Below the pieces are notes generated by a model. That model was not told the DNA's origin, did not search any database, and was given only the letters and a program-made list of their open reading frames with translations. From positions 79,731-143,730 of the forward strand of contig DATKDP010000129.1 of assembly GCA_035546335.1 (NCBI GenBank): 64,000 bases of DNA. Reading direction: 5' to 3'. Position 1 is the stretch's first letter, and each line of letters opens with the position of its first letter. Made by a program: the position numbers and the translations under genes. The stretch is from DATKDP01 sp035546335. Its GTDB lineage: Bacteria > Acidobacteriota > Thermoanaerobaculia > Gp7-AA8. Shown here in pieces: positions 1 to 7,343 of this stretch.

Positions 1-2
1 AC

Positions 3-512
3 TTTCTGGTGCAGGCGAAGGGGCACCCGATCCGCATCGAGATCCAGAAGATGCGGTCGCGTCTGACCATCGACGAGACGGTCGACGAGTTCAGAAAGCT
101 CTTCGATCTGCGCCGGTATCGCAATGCGCGTGTGATCGAGAAGACCTGTGAAGCTCTCGATGTCAACGACGAGACCGATCTTCACGGTACATTCCACGGT
201 TGTGTTCAGGGGAGCTTCTTCACCTGGATCGTGATCTTCGCCGATGGAAGGGTGACGCATTGCTGCTACGACGCGCATGGCGACCAGGTGATCGGTGATC
301 TGCGGAGCCAGTCGCTCGAGGAGATCATTCAGAGCGAGCGCTTCGCCCGGATGAACCGAGCATTCCAGAACAACGATCTCTCAGCGCTGCCTCGATGCGC
401 CGAATGCTTCAAGCACGGCTCCGATTCCTTCGGCGTTCTCTCGACCGTACAGAACCTCCCGGGCGTCGCCAAGGACGTGGTGAGGAAGGTCATCGACGTC
501 CGTTACCGCTGA
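3..512 (+). CDS. Radical SAM/SPASM domain protein, C-terminal part (5' end outside window)
   Basis: The frame is open from the window edge, so the N-terminal radical SAM core is missing. The visible 169 residues look like a SPASM-type auxiliary Fe-S domain: a Cys in HGCVQGSF, then CCYD after a VIFADGRV strand, then the GDLRSQSLEEII helix that usually follows, and finally CAECF. This Cys spacing is typical of SPASM domains in peptide-modifying and other radical SAM enzymes. The substrate cannot be told from this part. The next gene starts 20 bp downstream on the same strand. The family is fairly secure; the exact role is unknown. Confidence 0.75.
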   Translation, partial: FLVQAKGHPIRIEIQKMRSRLTIDETVDEFRKLFDLRRYRNARVIEKTCEALDVNDETDLHGTFHGCVQGSFFTWIVIFADGRVTHCCYDAHGDQVIGDLRSQSLEEIIQSERFARMNRAFQNNDLSALPRCAECFKHGSDSFGVLSTVQNLPGVAKDVVRKVIDVRYR

Positions 513-532
513 CGACGATCTCCGGCCGGCAC

Positions 533-826
533 ATGGCAGCACTGCTCCTGAACCTTCTCTTCGGTGCTGTTCCTGCTCTCGCTCTCGCCTGGAGTCTCGC
601 CGCTGACGAGCGGAGGGCTCCCGACGAGCGGGTCGTCGCCTCGGAGGGTGACCGGAAGCGGCAGAGCACGATCTTCGCCTTCGTCTACGGCCTCTGGGCG
701 CTCACGCTCGCGATGTGGAACTGGATGCGGGGAGAGCACCCCGGATGGATTCTTCTCTGGCTCCTCGCCGGGGCGGCTGCACTCCTGACCGCCTGGCTTC
801 TCCGGCGCAGGCACAGCGCGGGATGA
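533..826 (+). CDS. Small integral membrane protein, unknown function
   Basis: A 97-residue hydrophobic protein starting at the ATG 20 bp after the upstream stop. It begins with a membrane segment (LLNLLFGAVPALALAWSL), then a polar acidic/basic stretch, then two close membrane segments (FAFVYGLWALTLAMW and WILLWLLAGAAALLTAWLL) ending in a positive RRRH tail. I recognise no family. A longer in-frame version starting at 395 would run through the end of the upstream gene and is less likely. Confidence 0.6.
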   Translation: MAALLLNLLFGAVPALALAWSLAADERRAPDERVVASEGDRKRQSTIFAFVYGLWALTLAMWNWMRGEHPGWILLWLLAGAAALLTAWLLRRRHSAG

Positions 827-882
827 CCAGAGGGGCCGGGCGGGGGTTTGGTGCGGCGCAAAGCGCCGCTTTCCGAAGCGGA

Positions 883-954
883 CGAAGCCATTGCGCTGTG
901 TCGCGGCGTAGCAAGCCCTCGGCTTTGCCCCTCGCGCAAATACTTCGTCCCTAC
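883..954. repeat. Dispersed palindromic repeat, family A (copy 1)
   Basis: An intergenic element with left arm CGAAGCCATTGCGC and right arm GCGCAAATACTTCG followed by TCCCTAC, about 40 bp apart. Similar arms occur at 26637-26708 and 50884-50955, with a half copy at 13814-13828. A second partial right arm (GCGCAAATACTTCGCTC) lies at about 972-990, just before the next gene. A further small hairpin, GCGGCG/CGCCGC, is at about 854-869. Confidence 0.75.
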
Positions 955-1008
955 AAAGGCTCGAGCATCGTGCGCGCAAATACTTCGCTCTGCATAGCTC
1001 GGAGTAAA

Positions 1009-2871
1009 ATGCCTTCTGACGGCAGGCCGGCAATGTGGAAGCGACGCGCAGGACTCCTGATCACCACCGCGGTCGCGTTGTTGCTGACGGTGGGCGGGAA
1101 CCGATCGCGGATCACCGCGGAGGGTGGGCGACCGCTCGCCAGCTCTCCTCTTGCGCTCTCGCCGGATGGGACGAAACTCCTCGTGGCCAACCCAGATTCA
1201 GGCACGCTATCGATCGTGGCCGTCGCAACCCGCGAGTTGCTCGAGGAGATCACGGTCGGCGCAAATCCGCGTTCTGTCGCGATCTCCCCGGATGGACTTC
1301 GCGCCTTCATCACGCTCTTCGATGACGAGGCTCTGGTCGCCCTTCCGCTGGAAGGGAAGGAACCGCTGGTCCGAGTCGCAATCGGATCCGAGCCCTTCGG
1401 TGTGATCGCGTCCGGCTCGGGACGTCTCTACGTTTCCGTCAGCGGCTCGGATCGAGTCGAGGTCCTCGATACGTCGACGCTGCAGAGCGTCGGATCGGTC
1501 GTCACGCAGCCGCAGCCCCGCGGACTCGCGCTCTCGTCCGACGAGTCGACGCTCTTTGTGACGCACTTTCTGAACGGACGCGTCTCCGTCATCGACACGG
1601 CGACACTCGAGGTCGTGCGCGTCATCTCGACGGGCGCCGACAGCAATCTCTCGGAGAGCCTCATTCTGGACGAGGAGCGGAAGATCGCATGGGCTCCGCA
1701 GACGCGCTCGAATGCGAACAACCCCGCACTCCTCTTCGACACGACTCTCTTTCCCATCGTGTCGGCGATCGATCTGACAAATCATGCGAACGACAACCGC
1801 AGGCGGATCGCGATCGACATCGCCGATCGTCCGGTGAACATGCCCTCGGGCATCGCTCTCTCATCGAAAGGAATTCTCTGGATCGTCAACTCGGGAAGCA
1901 ACGACGTCTCGGCCATCGATCTGTCGAGAGGCTTCGCCGTCGCGCACATCGAAGTCGGCGATAACCCGAGAGGGATTGCACTCGCTCCCGACGAGCCGTT
2001 GGCTTTCGTCGACAACGCCCTCGCGGGAACCGTTTCGGTCATCGACACGGAGAGGCTGCTCGTCGTCGACGAGATTCGGGTGACGACGCTGCCGCTTCCT
2101 CCCGACATTCTGCGCGGAAAGATCCTGTTTCACTCGTCGAGCCTCAACTCGCTGGCAAAGGATCAGTGGATCTCCTGCGCGGCATGTCATCCGGACGGCA
2201 GAGCGGACGGGCGCACCTGGTTCTTCCGCGATGGTCCGCGGAACACGCCGACACTCGTCGGGGTGGGGGAGACGGGTCCCTGGCACTGGTCGGGTGACCT
2301 CGACGAGCTCGCCGACGTCGAGAGCACGATTCGAATCGTACAGGCGGGAACCGGCCTTGCGCCCGGAGAGAGCAACTGCACCCCCGCCTGCGATCAGGCC
2401 CCGCCGAATGGCGGGCGATCGGAAGATCTCGATGCACTCGCCGTCTTCATGCGGACCATTCGGACGATGGGTCGAAGCCCGGAGCTTCGCGCCAGCGGCT
2501 CGCTGACTCCGGCTGCGTCGCGTGGGCGCGACCTCTTCCTTTCCGATGCGGCCGGCTGCGCCGGATGCCACGTACCACCGCTCTTTTTCGACGGGCGGAG
2601 GCACGATGTGGGCACCGGACGGAAGAGCGCACTCGAGCGGAAGGGCACGTCGTTCGACACGCCGTCGCTGCGGTTTCTTTTCGCCACCGCTCCCTATCTC
2701 CACGACGGAAGCGCGCCGACGCTGCGCGAGGTCCTGACGTCGGAGAATCCAGATGATCGTCACGGGAAGACTTCGCACCTTACTGACGGCGAGCTCGACG
2801 ACCTCGTCCGCTTCCTCCGCTCGATACCATACGAAACCGCGCGATCGCGCGCCGTGCGACGAGGCCCATGA
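1009..2871 (+). CDS. Exported YVTN beta-propeller / di-heme c-type cytochrome protein
   Basis: A 620-residue protein with an N-terminal signal segment (LLITTAVALLLTVGG). The first two thirds are YVTN-type propeller repeats with recurring patterns such as ALSPDGTKLLVANPDSGTLS, VAISPDG and VSVIDT. The last third resembles the MauG/cytochrome c peroxidase fold, with heme motifs CAACH near residue 390 and CAGCH near residue 517, and the closing PYLHDGSAPTLREVL segment typical of that family. It probably acts in the periplasm in electron transfer or oxidation of an unknown substrate. ATG 1009 is preceded by GGAG 4 bp upstream; the ATG at 1033, directly before the signal sequence, is the alternative. 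Confidence 0.85.
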   Translation: MPSDGRPAMWKRRAGLLITTAVALLLTVGGNRSRITAEGGRPLASSPLALSPDGTKLLVANPDSGTLSIVAVATRELLEEITVGANPRSVAISPDGLRAFITLFDDEALVALPLEGKEPLVRVAIGSEPFGVIASGSGRLYVSVSGSDRVEVLDTSTLQSVGSVVTQPQPRGLALSSDESTLFVTHFLNGRVSVIDTATLEVVRVISTGADSNLSESLILDEERKIAWAPQTRSNANNPALLFDTTLFPIVSAIDLTNHANDNRRRIAIDIADRPVNMPSGIALSSKGILWIVNSGSNDVSAIDLSRGFAVAHIEVGDNPRGIALAPDEPLAFVDNALAGTVSVIDTERLLVVDEIRVTTLPLPPDILRGKILFHSSSLNSLAKDQWISCAACHPDGRADGRTWFFRDGPRNTPTLVGVGETGPWHWSGDLDELADVESTIRIVQAGTGLAPGESNCTPACDQAPPNGGRSEDLDALAVFMRTIRTMGRSPELRASGSLTPAASRGRDLFLSDAAGCAGCHVPPLFFDGRRHDVGTGRKSALERKGTSFDTPSLRFLFATAPYLHDGSAPTLREVLTSENPDDRHGKTSHLTDGELDDLVRFLRSIPYETARSRAVRRGP

Positions 2872-2973
2872 TGAGGCGAGAGGTACCTCACAAGGTTGCA
2901 TCGAGAATTACGCAGTCTGGCAGGATTATCGAGGCCATGTCAGAAGCCTGAAGGTCAGGCCATTGGGGTTAGG

Positions 2974-3171
2974 GTGGACGACATCGACGCGAGGTTGCGG
3001 CATGAGGCATCACGGCGCGGAAGCACGATCGCGGAGGTGACGCGGGAAGCGATCGAAGCTCACCTCGGCATGGGGCGGCGGCAGCTGCTCGCCTCCAAAG
3101 CCGGGCGAAGCGGTCGTCGCGACACGGCCCGTCGCATCGAGCAGATCCTCCGACGGGAGGCACGCCGATAG
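2974..3171 (+). CDS. CopG/RHH-type antitoxin, 5' end probably disrupted
   Basis: The reading frame encodes a ribbon-helix-helix antitoxin: beta strand IGVRVDD, then IDARLRHEASRRGSTIAEVT and REAIEAHLG, with a basic tail. The family normally starts a few residues before IGVRV. Here an ATG at 2937 gives M-S-E-A in a different frame and then meets TGA. The 13 bases between that and the ATT codon at 2962 contain a small palindrome (GCCTGA-AGG-TCAGGC), suggesting an insertion that broke the start. Translation could still begin at GTG 2974 or TTG 2896. Its toxin partner downstream is truncated. Confidence 0.55.
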   Translation: MDDIDARLRHEASRRGSTIAEVTREAIEAHLGMGRRQLLASKAGRSGRRDTARRIEQILRREARR

Positions 3172-3203
3172 CTCTGATCGTCGATTCCGGCCCGTTAGTA
3201 GGA
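3168..3203 (+). pseudogene. Remnant of a PIN-domain (VapC-like) toxin start
   Basis: Directly overlapping the antitoxin stop, the +1-shifted frame reads ALIVDSGPLVG, which matches the first beta strand and catalytic Asp region of PIN-domain toxins (consensus I-V-D-T/S-G-P-L-V). The frame then runs into the antisense of the neighbouring nucleotidyltransferase gene and loses all similarity. About 10 codons of the expected 130 or so remain. The position just after a CopG antitoxin supports this reading, but the match is short. Confidence 0.45.
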
Positions 3204-3701
3204 CCGCGGTTCCCGTTCCGCAGCCAGCCGCAACTGCAGGAATTGAACGTCCGCTGCGTCACTCGGTCGAACGGTCTGTTTCGTCTCGATCAGCAGCTCC
3301 TTGCTGCCGATCGGAATGTCCACGCCCTCCACACTCCTGATCTCGATGCCCCCGCCCGATGCGGTCGCGTAGGTCACGCCGCAGGCCTCCTTCATCAGAT
3401 CGACGACGATCTCGTCCGCGATCCTCACGACGCGGTATTTATCCACTTCGTCGTCCTCGATCGACGCGATGGCGTTATCGGGAAGGACGGCCATGGCACG
3501 TTTCAGACGCTGCACGTTCTCCGGTGACGCGTCGACCAGCAGATCGATGTCCTTGGTTGCCCGAACGAAGCCGTGAAGGATGACCGCGAAGCCGCCGATG
3601 AGAACGTACCGGACACGTTCCGCGTTCAGCGCTTTGCAGAGCGCGAGGAGGTCTTCGAGCTCAGGTGCGCGTGAGTATTCGCGATCATCCTGATCATCCA
3701 C
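3195..3701 (-). CDS. MNT-type nucleotidyltransferase, possible toxin-antitoxin component
   Basis: A 168-residue protein with the minimal nucleotidyltransferase signature: YVLIGGFAVILHG, then RATKDIDLLVD, where the D-x-D carries the metal ligands, and a third acidic strand at IADEIVVDLM. Proteins of this type (DUF1814/DUF6036-like) are stand-alone small nucleotidyltransferases, often encoded with a short partner. It starts at GTG 3701, inside the 3' part of the upstream small gene (76-bp overlap), which suggests translational coupling. Its 3' end lies where the PIN remnant on the other strand stops, so a rearrangement probably joined the two. Confidence 0.75.
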   Translation of the reverse strand: MDDQDDREYSRAPELEDLLALCKALNAERVRYVLIGGFAVILHGFVRATKDIDLLVDASPENVQRLKRAMAVLPDNAIASIEDDEVDKYRVVRIADEIVVDLMKEACGVTYATASGGGIEIRSVEGVDIPIGSKELLIETKQTVRPSDAADVQFLQLRLAAEREPRSY

Positions 3702-3844
3702 TCGTCCGCCTCCTCATGACGTTCGAAACGGTAGACGCCGCGCGGGACGAGAGCGCGTCCACGCAGGCGATTCATCGTTCGCTGAAGCGTCGCCGCGTCG
3801 CGAACGATATCTTCGCCCTCGGGGCGTTTCGAGATCCGTCGCAC
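3626..3844 (-). CDS. Small basic partner protein of the nucleotidyltransferase
   Basis: A 72-residue protein starting at GTG 3844. It contains the ordered stretch ATLQRTMNRLRGRALVPRG followed by VYRFERHEEADEWMIRMI. This looks like a real conserved small protein, and from memory similar proteins (R-x-P-R-G-V-Y-R-F ... EEADEW) precede minimal nucleotidyltransferases in other genomes; a search is needed to confirm this. Its last 76 bp overlap the nucleotidyltransferase start in another frame, a tightly coupled two-gene layout like HEPN/MNT or AbiEi/AbiEii modules. Whether it is a toxin, antitoxin or RNA-binding partner is unknown. Confidence 0.6.
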   Translation of the reverse strand: MRRISKRPEGEDIVRDAATLQRTMNRLRGRALVPRGVYRFERHEEADEWMIRMIANTHAHLSSKTSSRSAKR

Positions 3845-3894
3845 GGAGGAATGCTAGCATGAATGACGGACTTGCCACGGTACTCTGGAAGACC

Positions 3895-4236
3895 CTACAG
3901 ATCGCCCAGATGCCGGAGCTTGTCCTCGACTTCCCGCCACAGAGCCTTCGGCAGGGGTCTCAGCGCACGCACAAACCGCCGGTTGTCGATTGCTCGACTC
4001 TGATCGATCATGACCTCGCACTCCTGACGGTTTCCCGCGACCCCCCGGGGAAGCGAAACTCGCAGCAGATTCTCTCCGGAGAGTCGCGTCGTGCACGGCA
4101 GGACCCACGTCGATGGATGGCCCACATCGTTCAGCAGGTCGCTCTGAATCACGAGTACAGGCCTGAGCTTCCCAGGCTCGGTACCGAGTCGGGGGCTGAG
4201 ATCGGCCAGATAAAGCGCTCCACGCCGTATCTTCAC
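3895..4236 (-). CDS. mazF: MazF/PemK-family endoribonuclease toxin
   Basis: A 113-residue protein of normal MazF length. It starts with the diagnostic IRRGALYLADLSPRLGTEPG and continues with KLRPVLVIQSD, covering the conserved R-P-V-x-V-I strand, and has the later conserved stretch RQECEVMIDQSRAID. Members of the family cut mRNA at short sequences. The ATG overlaps the stop of the upstream antitoxin gene by 4 bp (ATGA), the usual arrangement in which the antitoxin is made first. All core motifs are present, so this toxin appears intact, unlike others in the window. Confidence 0.92.
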   Translation of the reverse strand: MKIRRGALYLADLSPRLGTEPGKLRPVLVIQSDLLNDVGHPSTWVLPCTTRLSGENLLRVSLPRGVAGNRQECEVMIDQSRAIDNRRFVRALRPLPKALWREVEDKLRHLGDL

Positions 4237-4487
4237 GACTCGCCGAGGCCCTCGGAGGCGAGCACGTCGAGCTCATCCAGATCCTGTTGCAGGGTTGGGC
4301 GTGTGGCGAGTGAGGCTTTGCGGTAGGCTTCTCGCAGGATCTCCCGGTCGGTGACTTCCTGCAGTAGCCGGAGCCCACGCCGAACGACTTCGACCTTGCT
4401 TTTTGCCTTGAGCCTGGCCTGGAGCGAACGGACGAGCTTCAGCTCCTCCGGCGGCAGGGTAATGCTGGATTTGGTATTCGATTTCAT
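4233..4487 (-). CDS. mazE: RHH-type antitoxin of the MazF pair
   Basis: An 84-residue protein starting at ATG 4487 (MKSNTKSSITLPPEELKLV). SITLPPEELKLV followed by LKAKSKVEVVRRGLRLLQE is a ribbon-helix-helix DNA-binding domain; the rest (TDREILREAYRKASLATR) is the likely toxin-neutralising tail. Fold and position make it the antitoxin and autorepressor of the downstream mazF. Just upstream of the start, on this strand, AGGTAT occurs twice 12 bp apart (4484-4501) and could be the operator. The symbol is by position; the fold is RHH, not the AbrB fold of classical MazE. Confidence 0.85.
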   Translation of the reverse strand: MKSNTKSSITLPPEELKLVRSLQARLKAKSKVEVVRRGLRLLQEVTDREILREAYRKASLATRPTLQQDLDELDVLASEGLGES

Positions 4488-4573
4488 ACCTACACGATAC
4501 CTGTCACTGACCTGGGTCGTCAACGTGGCCCCTCGAGCTGGTCCGAATCGCTTCGACGCGTTATCTTCAAGCA

Positions 4574-5542
4574 ATGAAATCGAGAATCGCGATCGACAGC
4601 GGCGATGATGCGCCCTCCGACGGTTTCTCTCGTCGTGAACTGCTGGGGAGCCTTTTAGCCCTCGGTGTTGCTCCGTTCCTCGGGCCTCCCGAGGCGCGGG
4701 CGCAGTCCCCGAGTGCGCTCCTCACACGCAGGATTCCATCGAGTGGCGAAGCGCTCCCACTCGTCGGTCTCGGGAGCTGGATCACATTCAATGTCGGCAA
4801 CGACCAGGGCCTCCGCGACGAGTGCACCGAAGTCATGGGGGCGTTTTTCGAGAGCGGCGGTCGCCTGATCGACTCCTCTCCGATGTACGGCTCGTCGCAG
4901 TCCGTGATCGGTCGCGGACTCGCGAAACTCAAACGCACGTCGCAGCTCTTCGCGGCGGACAAGGTGTGGACCGCGGACGGCGGTCGAGGCGCTGCTCAGA
5001 TCGAAGAGTCACGGCGGAACTGGGGCGTGTCTCGGTTCGATCTGGTACAGGTGCACAACCTTCTCGCCTGGGAGAGGCATCTCCCTACGCTGTTCGCCAT
5101 GAAATCGGCTGGGCGGATCCGTTACGTTGGAATCACGACCTCCGAAGGGAGGCGGCACGATCTCTTCGAGAAGATCATGCGAAGCCAGCCGCTCGACTTC
5201 ATTCAGCTCTCCTACAATCCGATCGACCGTGAAGCGGAGCGGCGACTGCTGCCGCTGGCGAAGGATCGTGGGATGGCAGTCCTCGTCAATCGACCATTCC
5301 AGCAGGGGAGGCTCACGCGGCATCTCGCGCGTCACCCGTTACCGGGATGGGCCGCCGAGACCGGCGCGCGAACCTGGGCGCAGCTCATTCTGAAGTTCAT
5401 CGCATCTCACCCGGCCGTGACTTGCGCGATTCCTGCGACCACCATCCCGGCACACGCGAGGGAGAATATGGGTGCCGCCCGGGGAGTCCTTCCCGGCGAA
5501 GCGATTCGGCAGCGAATCGCCGATACGATCGGACGCATCTGA
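4574..5542 (+). CDS. Tat-exported aldo/keto reductase
   Basis: A 322-residue protein with a twin-arginine signal (FSRRELLGSLLALGVAPFL, cleavage probably after EARAQ). The mature part is an aldo/keto reductase barrel: conserved Asp in LIDSSPMYG with the catalytic Tyr three residues later, Lys in ADKVW, and His in LVQVHNL. The NADP-binding end is looser than usual. It probably reduces a carbonyl substrate in the periplasm; the substrate is unknown. The stop overlaps the start of the next gene (TGATG), so the two are likely co-translated. Confidence 0.88.
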   Translation: MKSRIAIDSGDDAPSDGFSRRELLGSLLALGVAPFLGPPEARAQSPSALLTRRIPSSGEALPLVGLGSWITFNVGNDQGLRDECTEVMGAFFESGGRLIDSSPMYGSSQSVIGRGLAKLKRTSQLFAADKVWTADGGRGAAQIEESRRNWGVSRFDLVQVHNLLAWERHLPTLFAMKSAGRIRYVGITTSEGRRHDLFEKIMRSQPLDFIQLSYNPIDREAERRLLPLAKDRGMAVLVNRPFQQGRLTRHLARHPLPGWAAETGARTWAQLILKFIASHPAVTCAIPATTIPAHARENMGAARGVLPGEAIRQRIADTIGRI

Positions 5543-6258
5543 TGTCGGAATGGTGGTCCTACAGGCTTTCAGACCTTCTGCTCTTTTCGCCGCGCACGTA
5601 TTACCGGCTCATCGAGAACTACAACCGGGATGTCTGGCCGGCCCACCTTCTCGCGATCGTCGCAGGTGTTGCGGTTCTGGCAGTGGTGTTGCGCCGGGGA
5701 GATCAGCGGGGGGGACGGCTGGTCGCTGCGATTCTCGCGACGGAGTGGCTGTGGGTTGCCTGGGCGTTTCACCTCCAGCGCTACGCGACGATCAACTGGG
5801 CCGCCAGGTGGTTCGCCCTCGGGTTTGTCGTCGAGGCGCTCCTGCTCCTGTGGATCGGAGTGATCCGCGCGGGGTGGAGATTTGATTCGACGACCCGCTG
5901 GATCCGAGGCAGTGGACTCTCGGTTCTCGTCATTGCTTTGTTCGGGCTGCCGCTGCTGGCCCTGCTGGCCGGTCGATCGCCGGCTGCATCCGAGTTTTTC
6001 GGAATTCATTCCGATCCGACGGCGATCGCCACTCTGGGAATTCTCCTGCTCACCTCGGAGCGCGTTCACTGGCTCCTGCTCGTGATTCCCACGGCATGGT
6101 GCGGAGTCAGCGGAGCGACATCTCTCGCGATGGGGTCACCAGACGCCATGGTCACGCCTTTGGTCGCGGTATTGGTCGTGATGATCGCGGTGTGCAAGGG
6201 GGTCGCACTGCAGAGAACGACTAGAATCCCGGCTCAGGGCTCACTTCCCGGCGAATGA
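5542..6258 (+). CDS. DUF6064-family integral membrane protein
   Basis: A 238-residue protein with about six or seven membrane segments. The start MSEWWSYRLSDLLLFSPRTYY followed by NRDVWPAHLLA is characteristic of DUF6064 proteins, which have no known function. ATG 5542 shares one base with the TGA of the aldo/keto reductase, implying translational coupling and perhaps a functional link at the membrane. The strand switches after this gene, and the two neighbouring genes converge. Confidence 0.8.
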   Translation: MSEWWSYRLSDLLLFSPRTYYRLIENYNRDVWPAHLLAIVAGVAVLAVVLRRGDQRGGRLVAAILATEWLWVAWAFHLQRYATINWAARWFALGFVVEALLLLWIGVIRAGWRFDSTTRWIRGSGLSVLVIALFGLPLLALLAGRSPAASEFFGIHSDPTAIATLGILLLTSERVHWLLLVIPTAWCGVSGATSLAMGSPDAMVTPLVAVLVVMIAVCKGVALQRTTRIPAQGSLPGE

Positions 6259-6341
6259 AAGCCGCCGGCGCGTCGATCGCTACAGGGGCGAGAAATCGTG
6301 ACCGTTCACCGCCCGAGGCTGTGCACCCCTTGGCGCTCGCC

Positions 6342-6707
6342 TCACGGCTGAACAGCAATTCGTTTCCGGGTTTTCGGCGGCGCCTTTTCGAAGAGTTTCT
6401 CGAGAATCCTCCGATCCGCGGCGCGCATCGCGAGGAACTCGACGCCAACCTCGAACGCGTTGTTCAGGGCGAGCTGATAGACGACGCGTCCTCGTGCCTT
6501 GACGACTCTCCGGTCGACGGCAATCAAAATCTCCAGCTCGGAGCCCTTGGGGAGGGTCTCGGAGCTGATGAATGCACATCCACCGAGACCCATCGACTTC
6601 GTCCTCGCGATCTCTTCGACCGGAGCGTCGCCGAGCTTCTTCACGAGCACGGCGAGATGCGCTGCGATGCGCGGGAAACGCCTTTTCTGTCGTCGCTCTG
6701 TTGCCAT
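6342..6707 (-). CDS. PilZ-domain protein, candidate c-di-GMP receptor
   Basis: A 121-residue single-domain PilZ-like protein. The N-terminal QKRRFPRI gives the R-x-x-x-R motif, and the second motif is S-M-G-L-G-G-C-A-F-I in place of D/N-x-S-x-x-G, so the first acidic or Asn position is changed. The rest (ELEILIAVDRRVVKARGRVV, NNAFEVGVEFLAM) fits the PilZ barrel. The start ATG 6707 has GGAAAG 4 bp upstream. A c-di-GMP role is likely but binding is uncertain because of the altered motif. An HD-GYP protein is encoded at 29900-31822. Confidence 0.8.
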   Translation of the reverse strand: MATERRQKRRFPRIAAHLAVLVKKLGDAPVEEIARTKSMGLGGCAFISSETLPKGSELEILIAVDRRVVKARGRVVYQLALNNAFEVGVEFLAMRAADRRILEKLFEKAPPKTRKRIAVQP

Positions 6708-6857
6708 GATTCTTTCCAGTGCGGCAACTCTACTGCGAGGCGGTGCCCCGGTGCAATTCAGATGTCCTTGAAGTTCGATTGCAGTTTCGCGAGAGTGCCC
6801 GCGAGGCGATTGCGCCGCCGAAGAGCCATTCGACTCTCTCGCACACTTTCCGTGCAC

Positions 6858-6957
6858 GCCTGCCGGCGTGCGCTTGTTCTTTGTTCGATGTTTCGTGTTC
6901 CGGTGGTGGCGCTTCGCGCTCACCACCGGCTGGATTCCCTGCATCCCTTCGGGATGC
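6858..6957. repeat. Direct repeat copy 1 with family C hairpins
   Basis: About 100 bp repeated nearly identically at 7128-7227. It contains CCGGTGGTG/CACCACCGG (6900-6929) and GCATCCC-TTC-GGGATGC (6941-6957). The same hairpin pair occurs in the other orientation at 43753-43814 and 59613-59670. Confidence 0.85.
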
Positions 6958-7053
6958 ATCGGCGATTCGCGACTCCGTTTTCAGGTTTTCCCGTATCGGC
7001 TCGAGGCGTGTGTATTCCTCGCAAGGCCGCGAAGGCGGCCTGCACAACCTAAG

Positions 7054-7073
7054 CCCCGCCCGTCAGGGCGGGG
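7054..7073. repeat. GC-rich hairpin, terminator- or REP-like
   Basis: CCCCGCCC-GTCA-GGGCGGGG, a perfect 8-bp stem with a 4-base loop and no T-run on either side. It lies between the two direct-repeat copies and far from any gene end, so a REP-like repeat is more likely than a terminator. Confidence 0.6.
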
Positions 7074-7127
7074 TATGCGAGCGCGCAGAAGGTGAGGCCG
7101 CGAAGGCGGCCGGCACAATTCCTCGCA

Positions 7128-7227
7128 GCCTGCCGGCGTGCGCTTGTTCTTTGTTCGATGATTCGTGTTCCGGTGGTGGCGCTTCGCGCTCACCACCGGC
7201 TGGATTGTCTGCATCCCTTCGGGATGC
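7128..7227. repeat. Direct repeat copy 2 with family C hairpins
   Basis: Second copy, 270 bp downstream of the first, differing at only a few bases (such as GTTTCG/GATTCG and TTCCCT/TTGTCT). Both the GGTGGTG and the GCATCCC hairpins are intact. Confidence 0.85.
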
Positions 7228-7343
7228 CCTGCGAGTAAAGACTCCGTTTTCCGTTTTCAGGTTTGAGGTTTCAGGGTTCCCTCCGGATTGACGAGCCGAA
7301 GGGTTTGACGATACGCTCGAAACAAATCAACGGAGGTCAAGGC

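Larger units (their letters stand above)
6708..7343. other. 636-bp gene-free region built of repeats
   Basis: This interval holds a ~100-bp direct repeat (6858-6957 and 7128-7227), each copy carrying a family C hairpin pair. Between them are two short GGCCGCGAAGGCGGCC hairpins (around 7025 and 7097) and one long GC hairpin at 7054-7073. Open frames across it (for example 6719-7291) are low-complexity and repeat themselves with the DNA, so I do not call a gene. The promoter of the 7344 gene must lie at the right end. Confidence 0.7.

Noticed and set aside
6858..7227. Possible insertion sequence flanked by ~100-bp direct repeats
   Set aside because: Only 170 bp lie between the copies and they encode no transposase; repeat amplification is simpler.
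6719..7291. 190-residue plus-strand frame containing an internal protein repeat
   Set aside because: The protein repeat only mirrors the 100-bp DNA direct repeat; composition is that of translated palindromes.
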